A stretch of 64,000 bases of DNA. It comes from Sulfitobacter sp. (GTDB lineage Bacteria; Pseudomonadota; Alphaproteobacteria; Rhodobacterales; Rhodobacteraceae). The translations under genes and the position numbers were made by a program. This document shows positions 1-9,296 of this stretch, one piece after another (positions within the stretch are counted from its first letter, which is position 1; every line of letters begins with the position of its first letter). A model generated the notes under the pieces. That model had not been told where the DNA came from. It saw only the letters and a list, made by a program, of their open reading frames with translations, and ran no database searches. The stretch lies in assembly GCA_029252045.1 (NCBI GenBank), contig JAQXCD010000022.1, positions 1 through 64,000 of the forward strand. Reading direction: 5' to 3'.

Positions 1-74
1 CCCGTGGCTCAACTGGATAGAGCAGCCCCCTCCTAAGGGGCAGGTTACTGGTTCGAATCCAGTCGGGGTCGCCA
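1..74 (+). tRNA. tRNA-Arg (anticodon CCU), 5' end cut by window edge
   Basis: The cloverleaf reads directly: an anticodon stem GCCCC/GGGGC encloses the loop CTCCTAA, giving anticodon CCT (reads AGG codons). The T arm is ACTGG-TTCGAAT-CCAGT and the 3' end carries an encoded CCA at 72-74. The 3' acceptor strand CGGGGTC pairs with only the last four bases of the 5' strand (CCCG at 1-4), so about three 5' bases lie outside the window. A tRNA-Arg(CCU) is a frequent integration site for mobile DNA, but no integrase or att duplication is visible next to it. Confidence 0.95.
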
Positions 75-123
75 CCTTCATTTAACAAAGCTATAGCTTG
101 TGGCGCATATTGAGGGTGAATCT

Positions 124-1582
124 GTGAGCTATATAGGTATTGATCTGGGAGCATCGCGTATACGCGCATTGCTGGCAGGTATGGGCGGAGCGGTGATTGG
201 GGCGGCTGAGGCGCATTATGGCGTGTCTCACCCTCATGAGGGATGGTCTGAGCAGGATCCGCAGGACTGGATTGCGGCGCTGGAGGATGTTGTTGGACAG
301 CTGCGCGCGGCGCATCCGGAGTTTATCGAGCTTCGTGGAATTGGGGTTGCGGGCCATATGCATGGGGCGACCGTGCTGGACGGGGATGACGCTGTTTTGC
401 GGCCCTGCATTTTGTGGAATGATATGCGGAGCCACCAGCAGGCGGCGGCGCTGGATGCTGATCCGGCTTTTCGTGACATCAGTGGCAACATCGTATTCCC
501 CGGCTTTACCGCGCCCAAACTTGAGTGGATGCGGGCAAACGAACCCGAGGTCTTTGCGAAGGTTGCCAAGGTTCTGCTGCCTGCTGCCTGCTGCCTACTT
601 GACGCATTATCTGACGGGCGTGCATGTGGCGGATATGTCTGACAGTGCAGGCACGTCGTGGCTTGATGTGAACGCGCGGGATTGGTCTGACACTTTGCTG
701 GAGCGTAGTCATATGCGGTCTGACCAGATGCCCCAACTTGTGGAGGGGAGCGCACCTGCGGGGCATCTACGCAGTGAATTGGCAGCGCGTTGGGGTGTCG
801 CACAGTCCGTCTGTGTTGCGGGCGGAGCAGGTGACAATGCTGCGGCGGCCTGCGGCATGGGGGTGATGCAGGAGGGGCAGGGCTTTGTCTCGCTGGGGAC
901 ATCGGGTGTGCTGCTGATGGCGCGTGACAGAGTGCAACCCGCGCCCGAGACAGCGTTGCATACCTTCTGCCACGCGGTACCGGATCGGTGGTACCAGATG
1001 TCTGTGATGTTGTCAGCGGCTGACAGCCTGACGTGGCTGGGGTCTGTCACGGGGCGCAAGTCGGCCGAGTTGACAGCGGCGTTGGGGGACAGGCTGCGCG
1101 CTCCGGGGTGTGTGTCTTTTGCACCCTATCTGTCGGGTGAGCGGGCACCGCACAATGATGCAAGCGTGCGGGGCGGGTTTAGCGGGCTGAGTACCAGTAC
1201 CAGCCAAGAAGATCTGACCCATGCGGTTCTTGCGGGTGTCTGCTTTGGTCTGCGCGACGGGTTCGAAGCGATATCGGGTACGGGTGGCACGTTCGAGACG
1301 CTTTATGCTGTCGGCGGTGGCGCTGCCTCCCGCTATTGGCTGCGCATGCTGGCGACCGTGCTGGATACGCCGCTGCATTTGCCCGAAGGGCGCGAGTTTG
1401 GTGCGGCTTTGGGGGCTGCCCGACTTGGGATGACTGCCGCTACTGGTGCTGCCATCGATAGCGTCATGCAGCCGCCCGCCACAGCCGAGATTATTATGCC
1501 GGATGCGGCGCTGGTTGATGCCTACCGCGAGGCATATGCGCAATTCCGCGCGCTGTATCCGGCGTTCAAATCACTGGGTTAG
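124..1582 (+). pseudogene. xylB: Xylulokinase, frameshifted by a 7-bp tandem repeat
   Basis: FGGY-family sugar kinase that phosphorylates D-xylulose for the pentose phosphate pathway. Family motifs lie in two frames: GIDLGASRIRALL, GHMHGATVLD and PCILWNDMRS upstream, then MSDSAGTSWLDV and GAGDNAAAACGMG downstream in the +1 frame. The switch falls on three tandem copies of CTGCTGC at 574-594. With two copies the frame reads through as VLLPAAYLTHYLTG and gives about 483 aa, the normal family length. The GTG at 124 is chosen as start because GAGGG sits 7 nt upstream and the protein then begins at SYIGIDLG; the GTG at 100 is an alternative. As written, translation stops at 642 without the C-terminal ATPase lobe. 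It is either inactivated or switchable by repeat slippage. Confidence 0.9.
574..594 (+). repeat. Three tandem copies of CTGCTGC inside xylB
   Basis: Perfect 7-bp direct repeats at 574-580, 581-587 and 588-594. Two copies restore the xylB frame and three break it. Gain or loss of one unit by slipped-strand mispairing is the simplest explanation. Confidence 0.95.
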
Positions 1583-1585
1583 GGA

Positions 1586-2677
1586 TCACAGCAAGGTGGT
1601 GTTGAAGTCACCGCGCAATGCGACCTCCAGTAACTCGATATCCGCCGAGGGTGTGAGGTACTGGACTTGCATGCCGGGGGGGACAACAAAGCCGTCACCC
1701 GCTTGCAATGCGCGGTCTCCATGGCCGTCTGCGCGCAGGGTCATGCTGCCATCCATGACAAAGGTGAAGTGGATATCCGCGTCATGGGTAAAAGCCGGCG
1801 CGTTGCCATCTGCGCGGCGTACCACCTGAATACCGGCAACACCTTTGGTGCCTGCGGTGATACCAGTATCACGCGCGGTAAAGCCCGGCACGCGGAAGGG
1901 CTGCCATGTGGCGCGGTCCTTGACGTGGTGCACAAAGGTTTGTCCGTCCCATTCGCGCGCCGGATCACCGACGCCGTTAGGTAGCGTGAAATTATGATCG
2001 ATGGTGGTCACATGTTCGGCTGGTACGCCGATTTCGATCACCTCGATATTGGGTGATGCTTCGACCACGCGGTGGCGAATGCCGGGAGGTTGGGTGACGC
2101 AATCGCCTGCATGCAGGCGGATCATATCGCCTTGGTCTTCGTACAAGACGTCCACCCAGCCACGATAGCAAAAGATCAGTTGGAAGCCGACGGTGTGATA
2201 ATGGACCATGTCTGGCACAGGCCCGCCGTCGGGAATACGGATGTGGCTGGCGATGATGGACCCGCCGAGGCGTGAGGGGATCAGATCACGGTAGTGCATG
2301 CCTGCACGTCCGATGATCCAAGGTGCCTCATCTGCCAGCCTGCGCACCGCGAATTCATGTTTTGCCGTGACATGCTCTACCTTTGGGGTCAGCGGTACAA
2401 TGGATACACGCGTGCCATTGGGGGCTGTCAGCTCGGTCTCGCCATCGGCAAAACCAGCAACGTCATCGGTGAGGATGCGTAAATGGCCGGGAGGCACCGC
2501 TGCACCCTTTTCAATCCGCAGACGCAGGCCGTGACCAGACAAGCTGGCGACAGAGGGATCATCGGCGGGAAAGATATTCTCCAGCCGCATCCCCAGCGTT
2601 TTTGTGAAGAACGGCAGATCATTGCGCAGCTCTTCAGTGGGGAGGAGGAATTCGGCCAATACAGGGGTGTCAGTCAT
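1586..2677 (-). CDS. Cupin protein with N-terminal glyoxalase-like region
   Basis: 363 aa. Residues 1-110 resemble a vicinal-oxygen-chelate (glyoxalase-like) fold (FFTKTLGMRLENIF). Two cupin segments follow: one with DMVHYHTVGFQLIFCYRGW and PPGIRHRV, and a C-terminal one with VMDGSMTLRADG and VVPPGMQVQYL. Histidines in the first cupin could bind metal. The ATG at 2677 is preferred over the adjacent GTG at 2680 because AAAGGA then has a 7-nt spacing. Its 3' end lies 3 nt from the xylB stop in convergent orientation. The substrate is unknown; proteins of this layout occur in small-molecule catabolism, so a dioxygenase or isomerase role is only a guess. Confidence 0.75.
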   Translation of the reverse strand: MTDTPVLAEFLLPTEELRNDLPFFTKTLGMRLENIFPADDPSVASLSGHGLRLRIEKGAAVPPGHLRILTDDVAGFADGETELTAPNGTRVSIVPLTPKVEHVTAKHEFAVRRLADEAPWIIGRAGMHYRDLIPSRLGGSIIASHIRIPDGGPVPDMVHYHTVGFQLIFCYRGWVDVLYEDQGDMIRLHAGDCVTQPPGIRHRVVEASPNIEVIEIGVPAEHVTTIDHNFTLPNGVGDPAREWDGQTFVHHVKDRATWQPFRVPGFTARDTGITAGTKGVAGIQVVRRADGNAPAFTHDADIHFTFVMDGSMTLRADGHGDRALQAGDGFVVPPGMQVQYLTPSADIELLEVALRGDFNTTLL

Positions 2678-2816
2678 CACGGCATCCTTTGGGTGTGCTA
2701 CCGGTGAGCCTGCCAGCTTTTGAGAGCAGCCTCAATCGGCAAAGAAGTCTCCGCAATGCGGCCCTATTGCTGCCGCCGTTCCATGGCATTTTATCCAAAT
2801 GACCAAGGAGCTGAAT

Positions 2817-3068
2817 ATGAAAAAGACCACCCTTATTCTGGCAGCAAGTCTGCTGGCTACCAGTGCTGCCGCCCTGCCCGACAGCGAGCTAAAGGCACTG
2901 AGCGAGGAAATCATCACGCTCAACGGCTATGAATGTGGCCGTGTTCTGGCGGTTCAGCCGACGGATGTGCCGGATGTCTGGCAAGTGTCTTGTATGGCAG
3001 ACGGGGCGATGGATGCGCTCGTCACATATAGAATGGACGCGCGCACCGGTCTTGTGTCTGGCAGTTAA
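2817..3068 (+). CDS. Small exported protein, function unknown
   Basis: 83 aa with a clear signal peptide ([21 protein letters not shown]) followed by a short mature domain containing two cysteines (YECGRV and VSCMAD) that could form a periplasmic disulfide. The ATG at 2817 is chosen because AAGGAG lies 6 nt upstream; the longer track ORF from 2799 would bury the signal peptide. Its stop codon overlaps the leuB stop on the other strand (TTAA at 3065-3068). I do not recognise a family. Confidence 0.75.
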   Translation: MKKTTLILAASLLATSAAALPDSELKALSEEIITLNGYECGRVLAVQPTDVPDVWQVSCMADGAMDALVTYRMDARTGLVSGS

Positions 3069-4171
3069 AGGCTCGCGTCGAGCGCTTCCAGAATTGCATC
3101 GCCCATCTGGGAGGTAGAGATCGGCGTGCCGCCTTCTTCGCCCATCAAATCAGCGGTGCGTGCGCCATTGGCCAGCACTGTTTCAATCGCTTTTTCCAGA
3201 CGAGTCGCTTCTTCGCCTTGGTCAAAGGAATAGCGCAACGCCATCGCAAAGCTGAGGATACAGGCGATGGGGTTTGCTTTGCCTTGGCCTGTGATGTCTG
3301 GCGCAGACCCGTGTACGGGCTCATACAGTGCTTTCGGGCGGCCATCGGCGTTTGGCGCACCAAGGGAGGCAGAAGGCAACATGCCCAGAGATCCGGTCAG
3401 CATCGCCGCGCAATCGGACAGGATATCACCGAACAGGTTGTCGGTCAGGATGACGTCAAACTGCTTGGGTGCGCGGACCAGCTGCATTGCACCGTTGTCA
3501 GCGTACATGTGGGACAACTCGACATCGGGGTAATCCGTGTCGTGCACGCGCTGTACGACTTCGCGCCACAGAATGCCGCTCTCCATTACGTTGGCTTTCT
3601 CCATGGAGCAGACCTTGTTGCCACGGCGGCGGGCCAGTTCAAAGGCCGAGCGCGCAACGCGGTCGATCTCGGACTCGGTGTAGCGCTGGGTATTGATGCC
3701 GACGCGCTCGTTGCCTTCTTCAAAGATGCCGCGCGGCTCGCCAAAGTAGACACCCGAAGTCAGCTCGCGCACGATCATAATGTCGAGGCCTGCAATCAGG
3801 TGTTTTTTCAGGGACGAGAAATCGGCAAGCGCGTCAAAGCACTGTGCAGGGCGCAGGTTTGAGAACAGGTCCATCTCTTTGCGCAAGCGCAGCAGGCCGC
3901 GCTCCGGCTTTACGCTGAAATCGAGGTTATCGTATTTCGGGCCGCCCACGGCGCCCAGCAGAACGGCGTCTACTTCCAGCGCGCGTTTCATGGTGTCGTC
4001 GTGCAGGGGGGTGCCGTGTTTGTCGTAGGCGCAGCCGCCGACCAGATCATGCTCAACATCAAATGCCAGATCGCGCTTGGCGCCGAACCAGTCGATGATA
4101 CGGGTCACTTGGCCCATAACCTCGGGGCCGATGCCGTCACCGGCGAGGATCAAAAGGGTCGGGTTAGCCAT
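3065..4171 (-). CDS. leuB: 3-isopropylmalate dehydrogenase
   Basis: 368 aa, normal family length. Oxidatively decarboxylates 3-isopropylmalate to 2-oxoisocaproate in leucine synthesis, with NAD. Visible family features are the N-terminal [14 protein letters not shown], the substrate arginines in [18 protein letters not shown], the metal-binding aspartates in [16 protein letters not shown], and the NAD-side segment [25 protein letters not shown] precedes the ATG at 7 nt. It is the last gene of the minus-strand leuC-leuD-membrane protein-phosphatase-leuB series. Confidence 0.97.
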   Translation of the reverse strand: MANPTLLILAGDGIGPEVMGQVTRIIDWFGAKRDLAFDVEHDLVGGCAYDKHGTPLHDDTMKRALEVDAVLLGAVGGPKYDNLDFSVKPERGLLRLRKEMDLFSNLRPAQCFDALADFSSLKKHLIAGLDIMIVRELTSGVYFGEPRGIFEEGNERVGINTQRYTESEIDRVARSAFELARRRGNKVCSMEKANVMESGILWREVVQRVHDTDYPDVELSHMYADNGAMQLVRAPKQFDVILTDNLFGDILSDCAAMLTGSLGMLPSASLGAPNADGRPKALYEPVHGSAPDITGQGKANPIACILSFAMALRYSFDQGEEATRLEKAIETVLANGARTADLMGEEGGTPISTSQMGDAILEALDASL

Positions 4172-4249
4172 GCGTCTTGCTCCTGAAAATTGGTTGAAGC
4201 TGGCGTAGCGCGGGCGGGCGGGGTCGTCAAGGATTGTAGGGTGTGTATG

Positions 4250-5251
4250 TCAGCGCGGTGCGATATCCACCCACATCAGGCTATGGCGGCTGGCAGTCGG
4301 GCTGTGCACGATCCCATGCGCAGCAATTTGCCAGCCTGCGGAGGGGAGTAGATAGTCCAGCCGCAAGGCGCCTGCCGATGCAGCGCCGAAATCAGCTGTT
4401 GGAGTTGCATCAAAGGGGTTTTGCAGGGCGGGATGGGCCAGCAGTGCGTTGATCGCCTCTGGTCGGCCGCTGCCGTTCAAAGGATCGACATTTGCCGTGC
4501 CACCAAGGACAAGAGGCAGCGGACTGTCATCGCGTGCAAGATACTCCAGCCAAAAGGCAACCTCGTCATGGTTGCGGCGGCCATTGCGGTCCTCCGGCCC
4601 GTCATACAGCGGAGGGGTCGCGTAGAAGGTCATCAGGCGCAACGTCCCAAACCCCGGTGTTTCGACCGGAACCACCCAATGCCCGCGCGACGACAGCCTG
4701 TGTGCCGCAAACACATCAGGCCCGCCAAATGGGTCGTTGTCTACCATCGGGTAGATATGCTCCTTCAGGTCACGCCACAGCAGGGGGGTGTAATCTTCGA
4801 CTGCGTCATTGAGGATCGGAAAGCGTGACAGGATCGCCATGCCGCCCATACTATTTAACCGGCCATAGCCGTGGGCATCATCTGCCTCGCCCAGCTTGCC
4901 ATTGCCGTTCAGATCAAGCCCGCTTGCCTGACCGGCATTTGGGGCACTCGCAAAAATGTGGGGATAGGCCAATCCGCCTGCCGCAAGGTCGCGCGCGAGT
5001 GCATCAAGGGCTGTATGGCGCAAATCATAATTGACGCCTTGCAGCATGATGATGTCGGGGCGAATTTCATTCAAAAGCTGTTTGAACGCAGAGATTTGCG
5101 GGTCTTTTCCGCGCTGGATATCGCGCAGCAGCAGGCCGGGGCCTTTGCGCGACAGCTCGGCGTTGAAGGTCGCGATGCGCAGTGTTTCGGCTTGGGCTAT
5201 AGAAATGGTGCCGACCAAGGCCAGCACCAAAACTATGAGGATGCGGCTCAG
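4250..5251 (-). CDS. Secreted endonuclease/exonuclease/phosphatase-family protein
   Basis: About 333 aa. A hydrophobic export signal (ILIVLVLALVGTISIAQA) is followed by an EEP-fold domain: LRIATFNAEL at the N-terminus, RPDIIMLQGVNYD, a central NSMGGMAILSRFPI, and a C-terminal SRHSLMWVDI that carries the usual catalytic His. The track ORF starts inside the upstream membrane gene; the likely start is the CTG at 5251, whose CTGA overlaps the preceding stop (translational coupling), with GTG/TTG codons a little downstream as alternatives. The N-terminal metal-binding Glu position reads Gln (LQGVNYD), so activity may be altered. A calcium-loop-like DLNGNGKLGEADD lies mid-protein. Confidence 0.7.
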   Translation of the reverse strand: MSRILIVLVLALVGTISIAQAETLRIATFNAELSRKGPGLLLRDIQRGKDPQISAFKQLLNEIRPDIIMLQGVNYDLRHTALDALARDLAAGGLAYPHIFASAPNAGQASGLDLNGNGKLGEADDAHGYGRLNSMGGMAILSRFPILNDAVEDYTPLLWRDLKEHIYPMVDNDPFGGPDVFAAHRLSSRGHWVVPVETPGFGTLRLMTFYATPPLYDGPEDRNGRRNHDEVAFWLEYLARDDSPLPLVLGGTANVDPLNGSGRPEAINALLAHPALQNPFDATPTADFGAASAGALRLDYLLPSAGWQIAAHGIVHSPTASRHSLMWVDIAPR

Positions 5252-6096
5252 GCTGGTTGGAAGCCGCCGTTGCTTTCCGCTTCTGCGTCCGCATAGGCAC
5301 GCTTGCGCTTTTCCTCGATCATGTCTGCGATTTTGCCCATGGCAATACCGCGCATAATGATGCTTGCCGGAAGGAAGGTCCATGCTGCAAGTGTCCAGAT
5401 AAGGGTTTGCGGATGCTGCAATGTAATCGGTGCTATCATATCAGACGCCAGTTTGACCACAGCCGGTACAAGGAACGGCAGTAGGAAGCCGAGAGCGATG
5501 TTGATCCGCGCATCACGTTGCAAACGGTCCAACACATCACCCCCTGCGGTAGGGTCAAACAGTGGCAGATTTACCCAGACGTTGAATGCACCCGAGCGTA
5601 CGGGCCAGTTGAGGATACGCACCAACACTAGAAACGCTGTCATCGCGATCAGGGATACCATGTAGGATAGCCCCGCGGCTGTGCGGACAAAGCCGACCGT
5701 TTCCGCAGACGCATCAGGCGGAAGCATCAAGACAATCATACGCACGGGTGAGTAGGGAAAATCAATCGCATTGCCCACAATCGTCCCGATAGAGGTCACG
5801 GCTGTGGTCATCAGCGTAGGGGCGTCCATGCCGCGCAGGATCACGCTCAGCGAAAAGATGGTGAGAAAAAGAGCGGCAAAACGCAGCCTGTTAAATGGTG
5901 CGGCGTCACGGAATTCGACGATGCTTGGAAATACGGAATTGTATTCAACGAACGTCAATACACCAGCCAGCAATGCAACGAGCAAAACAAACGGTGTCGC
6001 ATCACTGCCAAGATTCGGCAGCAGAAGCGCTGGCGTCAAAATCATGGTCGAAACCAACAGGCCCCGCGCCGCGGCACTGGTCATTCGTACTATCAA
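5248..6096 (-). CDS. Polytopic membrane protein, function unknown
   Basis: 282 aa with about six hydrophobic segments (for example ALLLPNLGSDATPFVLLVALLAG is preceded and followed by more) and a charged C-terminal tail (EEKRKRAYADAEAES). It sits between leuD and the exported phosphatase-like gene and overlaps the latter by 4 nt. Start uncertain: TTG at 6096 has AAGGG about 9 nt upstream, ATG at 6084 is in frame. No transporter or enzyme motif is recognisable. Confidence 0.65.
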   Translation of the reverse strand: MIVRMTSAAARGLLVSTMILTPALLLPNLGSDATPFVLLVALLAGVLTFVEYNSVFPSIVEFRDAAPFNRLRFAALFLTIFSLSVILRGMDAPTLMTTAVTSIGTIVGNAIDFPYSPVRMIVLMLPPDASAETVGFVRTAAGLSYMVSLIAMTAFLVLVRILNWPVRSGAFNVWVNLPLFDPTAGGDVLDRLQRDARINIALGFLLPFLVPAVVKLASDMIAPITLQHPQTLIWTLAAWTFLPASIIMRGIAMGKIADMIEEKRKRAYADAEAESNGGFQPA

Positions 6097-6319
6097 AACT
6101 CTATCCCTTCAAACTGGTCCGCCGCGGTTTCCGCGTGCTTGATCCAACTTGATGCCTTCGGGTTACGGAAGGCTTGCCTCATTGTTGTCACATTTGTGCC
6201 TTCTTTTGCCTTAGTTCTCAAGTCTATTGAGACAGAAGACCCGACAGGTTGGGCGTTTTGAGGGAGGGGGTGGTGCGTTCTTGTATCATTTCAGCGGCGC
6301 AAATAAGGCAACCGCAACA

Positions 6320-6350
6320 CCTTGTGGGCGCGCCGCGCACGCCCACAAGG
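6320..6350 (-). terminator. Hairpin downstream of leuD
   Basis: Perfect 11-bp inverted repeat CCTTGTGGGCG / CGCCCACAAGG with a 9-nt loop, 37 nt beyond the leuD stop. There is no strong U-tract on the minus strand (TGTTG follows), so it may be a weak terminator or an mRNA-stabilising hairpin. The rest of 6097-6386 shows nothing else I can support. Confidence 0.5.
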
Positions 6351-6386
6351 GAACTCAGTAATATTTAGGCAAAACCTAATTCGAAG

Positions 6387-6992
6387 TTAAACCCAGGGAC
6401 GGCTCTGCGAGGCTGTTGCTTCAAAGCTGTCGATTGAGGCTGCTTTTTCCATTGTCAGGCCAATATCGTCCAAGCCATTCATCAGGCAATGTTTTTTGAA
6501 GGCATCAACTTCGAAGCTGAACACATCACCATCCGAGGAGGTGATTGTCTGGCTTTCCAGATCAATCTCGATCCGCGCGTTGGCGCCTTTTTCGGCATCC
6601 TTCATCAGCACATCCACCTGCTCTTGTGGCAGCACGATGGGCAGGATGCCGTTCTTGAAGCAGTTGTTGTAAAAGATGTCGGCGTAGGACGGTGCAATCA
6701 CGCAGGTGATGCCGAAATCGGCAATCGCCCATGGCGCGTGTTCGCGCGACGAGCCGCAGCCGAAGTTATCGCCCGCTACAAGGATCTGCGCATCGCGGTA
6801 CTGCGGCTTGTTCAGCACAAAGGTAGGGATCTCGTTGCGGTCGTCGTCATAGCGCATCTCGTCAAACAGGTTCACGCCAAGGCCGGAACGCTTGATGGTT
6901 TTCAGGAACTGCTTGGGGATGATCATGTCGGTGTCGATGTTGATCAAAGGCATCGGCGCGGCAATGCCGCTGAGGGTGGTGAACTTATTCAT
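6387..6992 (-). CDS. leuD: 3-isopropylmalate dehydratase small subunit
   Basis: 201 aa. Forms the isopropylmalate isomerase with LeuC. Diagnostic segments are [36 protein letters not shown] and [20 protein letters not shown]. The ATG at 6992 is the real start, with AAAGGA about 8 nt upstream; the track ORF reaches to 7805 only because the upstream TAT-signal ORF and a leuC shadow are in the same open frame. No in-frame stop separates it from the ORF starting at 7382. Confidence 0.96.
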   Translation of the reverse strand: MNKFTTLSGIAAPMPLINIDTDMIIPKQFLKTIKRSGLGVNLFDEMRYDDDRNEIPTFVLNKPQYRDAQILVAGDNFGCGSSREHAPWAIADFGITCVIAPSYADIFYNNCFKNGILPIVLPQEQVDVLMKDAEKGANARIEIDLESQTITSSDGDVFSFEVDAFKKHCLMNGLDDIGLTMEKAASIDSFEATASQSRPWV

Positions 6993-7382
6993 GGAACTGG
7001 TCCTTTCGGAATTTTTCAGGGTGCTGCGGGGGTCGGCGTTTGCAGCGGTCTTGGACCGCTGCGCTGCGCGTTCGAACCCCAGAAAGTCGGGCTTGGTGAT
7101 GTTGCTGATTGCTTTTACCTTGGAGCTGCCCAACATCGGTTTGACGAAATTGCTTTCGACCATTTCGCCGATCATGGCTTCAGCTTGTGGCACTGATACC
7201 TTGAGCCGGTGGGCAATGCCTGCCGCACTGATGTGGGTGCGCGTACGGGCATGAAAAACGGCCAGACCGTATTGATAGCGGTTATAACCGGCCATTGCGG
7301 CAGCCGCGCGGCCACCTGCGGCAGGCAAAACCGGCGCAAGCGCTGCGGCTCCCATCAAGGTCATGAAATGGCGTCTTTGCAT
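6993..7382 (-). CDS. TAT-signal small protein reading in frame into leuD
   Basis: Starts at ATG 7382 with GAGGAG upstream. The N-terminus is a twin-arginine-type signal ([20 protein letters not shown]). The mature part has a winged-helix-like stretch ([19 protein letters not shown]) and no catalytic motif I know. The frame has no stop before leuD, so the literal product is a 331-aa fusion. A one-base shift near 7040-7060 would instead end it at the TGA at 7018-7016, 23 nt before leuD, with a Pro/Ala-rich tail; that is the normal spacing for this cluster and suggests a small frameshift. LeuD is probably still made from its own ribosome site. Confidence 0.55.
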
Positions 7383-7441
7383 GGTATGCTCCTCGGTCCG
7401 TGCGGCCCCTCCTCGCAGTGCAAAGAGAGGCCGCAATTCTG

Positions 7442-8848
7442 CTACATCATCTCGCGCACATCGGTGAGTTTGCCGGTGATCGCCGCCGCCGCTGCCATCG
7501 CAGGTGACATCAGGTGCGTGCGTCCGCCACGGCCCTGACGGCCCTCGAAGTTGCGGTTGGAGGTCGCCGCGCAACGCTCGCCGGGGGCCAGCTGATCGGG
7601 GTTCATGGCAAGACACATAGAGCAGCCTGCAAGGCGCCACTCGAAACCCGCTTCGATAAAGATATCGGCAAGGCCTTCTTCTTCGGCTTGCGCGCGCACA
7701 AGGCCTGAGCCTGGCACAACCATCGCCCGCATACCGTCCTTGATCTTTTTGCCCTTCAGGATCGCCGCAGCGGCGCGCAGGTCTTCGATGCGGCCATTGG
7801 TGCACGAGCCGATAAAGACAGTGTCGATTGCAACGTCGGTCAGCGGGGTGCCAGCTGTCAGCCCCATGTAATCAAGCGAGCGCTGGGCCGCTTCCACTTT
7901 GCCACCTTTAAAGTCGGAGGCGGCGGGAACGTTGGCGGTGATCGGCAGAACATCCTCGGGCGAGGTGCCCCATGTCACAACGGGGGCGATGTCTTCGCCT
8001 TTCAGCGTTACAACCTTGTCCCAATGGGCATCGTCGTCGGAGTAGAGCGTTTTCCACCATGCAAGTGCTGCTTCCCATTGTGCGCCTTTTGGCGCGTGGG
8101 GGCGGCCCATGCAGTACTCGAATGTCTTCTCGTCCGGTGCAATAAGGCCCGCGCGCGCACCGCCTTCGATGGCCATGTTGCAGACGGTCATACGACCTTC
8201 CATGGACAAATCGCGGATGGCTTCGCCGCAATACTCGATCACATAACCGGTGCCGCCAGCGGTGCCGGTCACGCCGATCACCGACAGGGTGATGTCCTTG
8301 GCGGTGACGCCGGGGCGCAGCTTACCGGTGATCTCGACTTTCATGTTCTTGCCCTTACGCTGGATCAGCGTCTGGGTGGCCAGAACATGCTCGACTTCGG
8401 AGGTGCCGATGCCGTGGGCCAGCGCGCCGAAGGCGCCGTGTGTAGCGGTATGCGAGTCGCCGCAAACCACTGTCATGCCGGGTAGGGTCCAGCCCTGTTC
8501 GGGGCCCACGATGTGCACGATGCCTTGGCGCACGTCAGAGACGGGATAGTAGTGGATGCCGAAATCCTTGGCGTTCTTGTCCAGCGCGTCAACCTGAATG
8601 CGGCTGTCTTCTGTCATCGTTGCTGCATTGGCGCGGTCCAGCGTGGTGGGGACGTTATGATCCGGCACGGCGATGGTCTTGTCAGGGGCGCGCACAGTGC
8701 GGCCGGTCATGCGCAGACCTTCAAATGCCTGCGGACTGGTCACTTCGTGGACGAGGTGACGGTCAATATACAGCAGGCAGGTGCCGTCGTCGGCTTCATG
8801 GGCGACATGGGCATCCCAGATTTTATCATAGAGCGTTTTGGGGGACAT
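7442..8848 (-). CDS. leuC: 3-isopropylmalate dehydratase large subunit
   Basis: 468 aa. Aconitase-family [4Fe-4S] enzyme that isomerises 2- to 3-isopropylmalate. The cluster cysteines are in [13 protein letters not shown] and [33 protein letters not shown] is the typical active-site segment. The start [14 protein letters not shown] at 8848 matches the family and has GGAG 8 nt upstream, so the 13-residue extension in the track is left out. First gene of the leu cluster on this strand. Confidence 0.97.
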   Translation of the reverse strand: MSPKTLYDKIWDAHVAHEADDGTCLLYIDRHLVHEVTSPQAFEGLRMTGRTVRAPDKTIAVPDHNVPTTLDRANAATMTEDSRIQVDALDKNAKDFGIHYYPVSDVRQGIVHIVGPEQGWTLPGMTVVCGDSHTATHGAFGALAHGIGTSEVEHVLATQTLIQRKGKNMKVEITGKLRPGVTAKDITLSVIGVTGTAGGTGYVIEYCGEAIRDLSMEGRMTVCNMAIEGGARAGLIAPDEKTFEYCMGRPHAPKGAQWEAALAWWKTLYSDDDAHWDKVVTLKGEDIAPVVTWGTSPEDVLPITANVPAASDFKGGKVEAAQRSLDYMGLTAGTPLTDVAIDTVFIGSCTNGRIEDLRAAAAILKGKKIKDGMRAMVVPGSGLVRAQAEEEGLADIFIEAGFEWRLAGCSMCLAMNPDQLAPGERCAATSNRNFEGRQGRGGRTHLMSPAMAAAAAITGKLTDVREMM

Positions 8849-9296
8849 TTGGTCCACTCCCGTATTTTGTGTGAATGTGAGGTGCAAAAGCAGAAATGCA
8901 TGCCGTAACGGGCATGCTGGAACGTCGAGCGTTATAGTCGGGCAAGCACCGTATGGGTGGACCCGAAAAACCGTTCGCGCAGACGGGCGCGATCACCGAT
9001 GTTTATGATCTGTGTCATAGGCATGGAATACACCCGCATCGCCTTTGCTGCAAGCCTCTCGGGCGCTGGGCGTATCGCGCACGGTAGCGCCTGACACAAC
9101 TTGCGTTGCGCGTCCGGTTTTTGCGTCATGATTATCGCGCGCCACTTGGGGGATGCCCCCAGCATCAAATTTTTCCCCGAAGATGTGATGCGAGTCGGCC
9201 ATGAAAGCGATGGCATCGGATCCAAAAGTTGATAGGAAAGCTGGGGTTGCCCCTGTTTGGGTTGTTCTGCGACGATTGACCGAGTTAGGAGTAGTT
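8849..9296. other. Intergenic region between leuC and mscS (448 nt)
   Basis: Contains the divergent upstream regions of leuC (minus) and the MscS-type channel (plus). A hairpin GCATGCC-GTAACG-GGCATGC lies at 8898-8917 and would be in the leuC leader if transcription starts near a TATAAC-like box at about 8933 on the minus strand. No leucine-rich leader peptide was found. Minus-strand ORFs at 8932-9225 and 8993-9310 lack a ribosome site and family features and are not called. Confidence 0.4.

Noticed and set aside
1-74. tRNA-Arg as an integration site of a mobile element
   Set aside because: No integrase, no repeated 3' tRNA fragment and no composition change downstream.
3218-3862. 214-aa plus-strand ORF
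   Set aside because: Antisense to leuB; no ribosome site or family likeness.
7042-7062. Terminator GCAGCGGTC-TTG-GACCGCTGC between leuC and leuD
   Set aside because: Perfect 9-bp stem but no T-run on either strand and it lies in an open frame; it may be only coding symmetry.
8920-8934. EcfG promoter at GGAAC near 8921
   Set aside because: The GCGTT after it is only 5-6 bases away, far too close.
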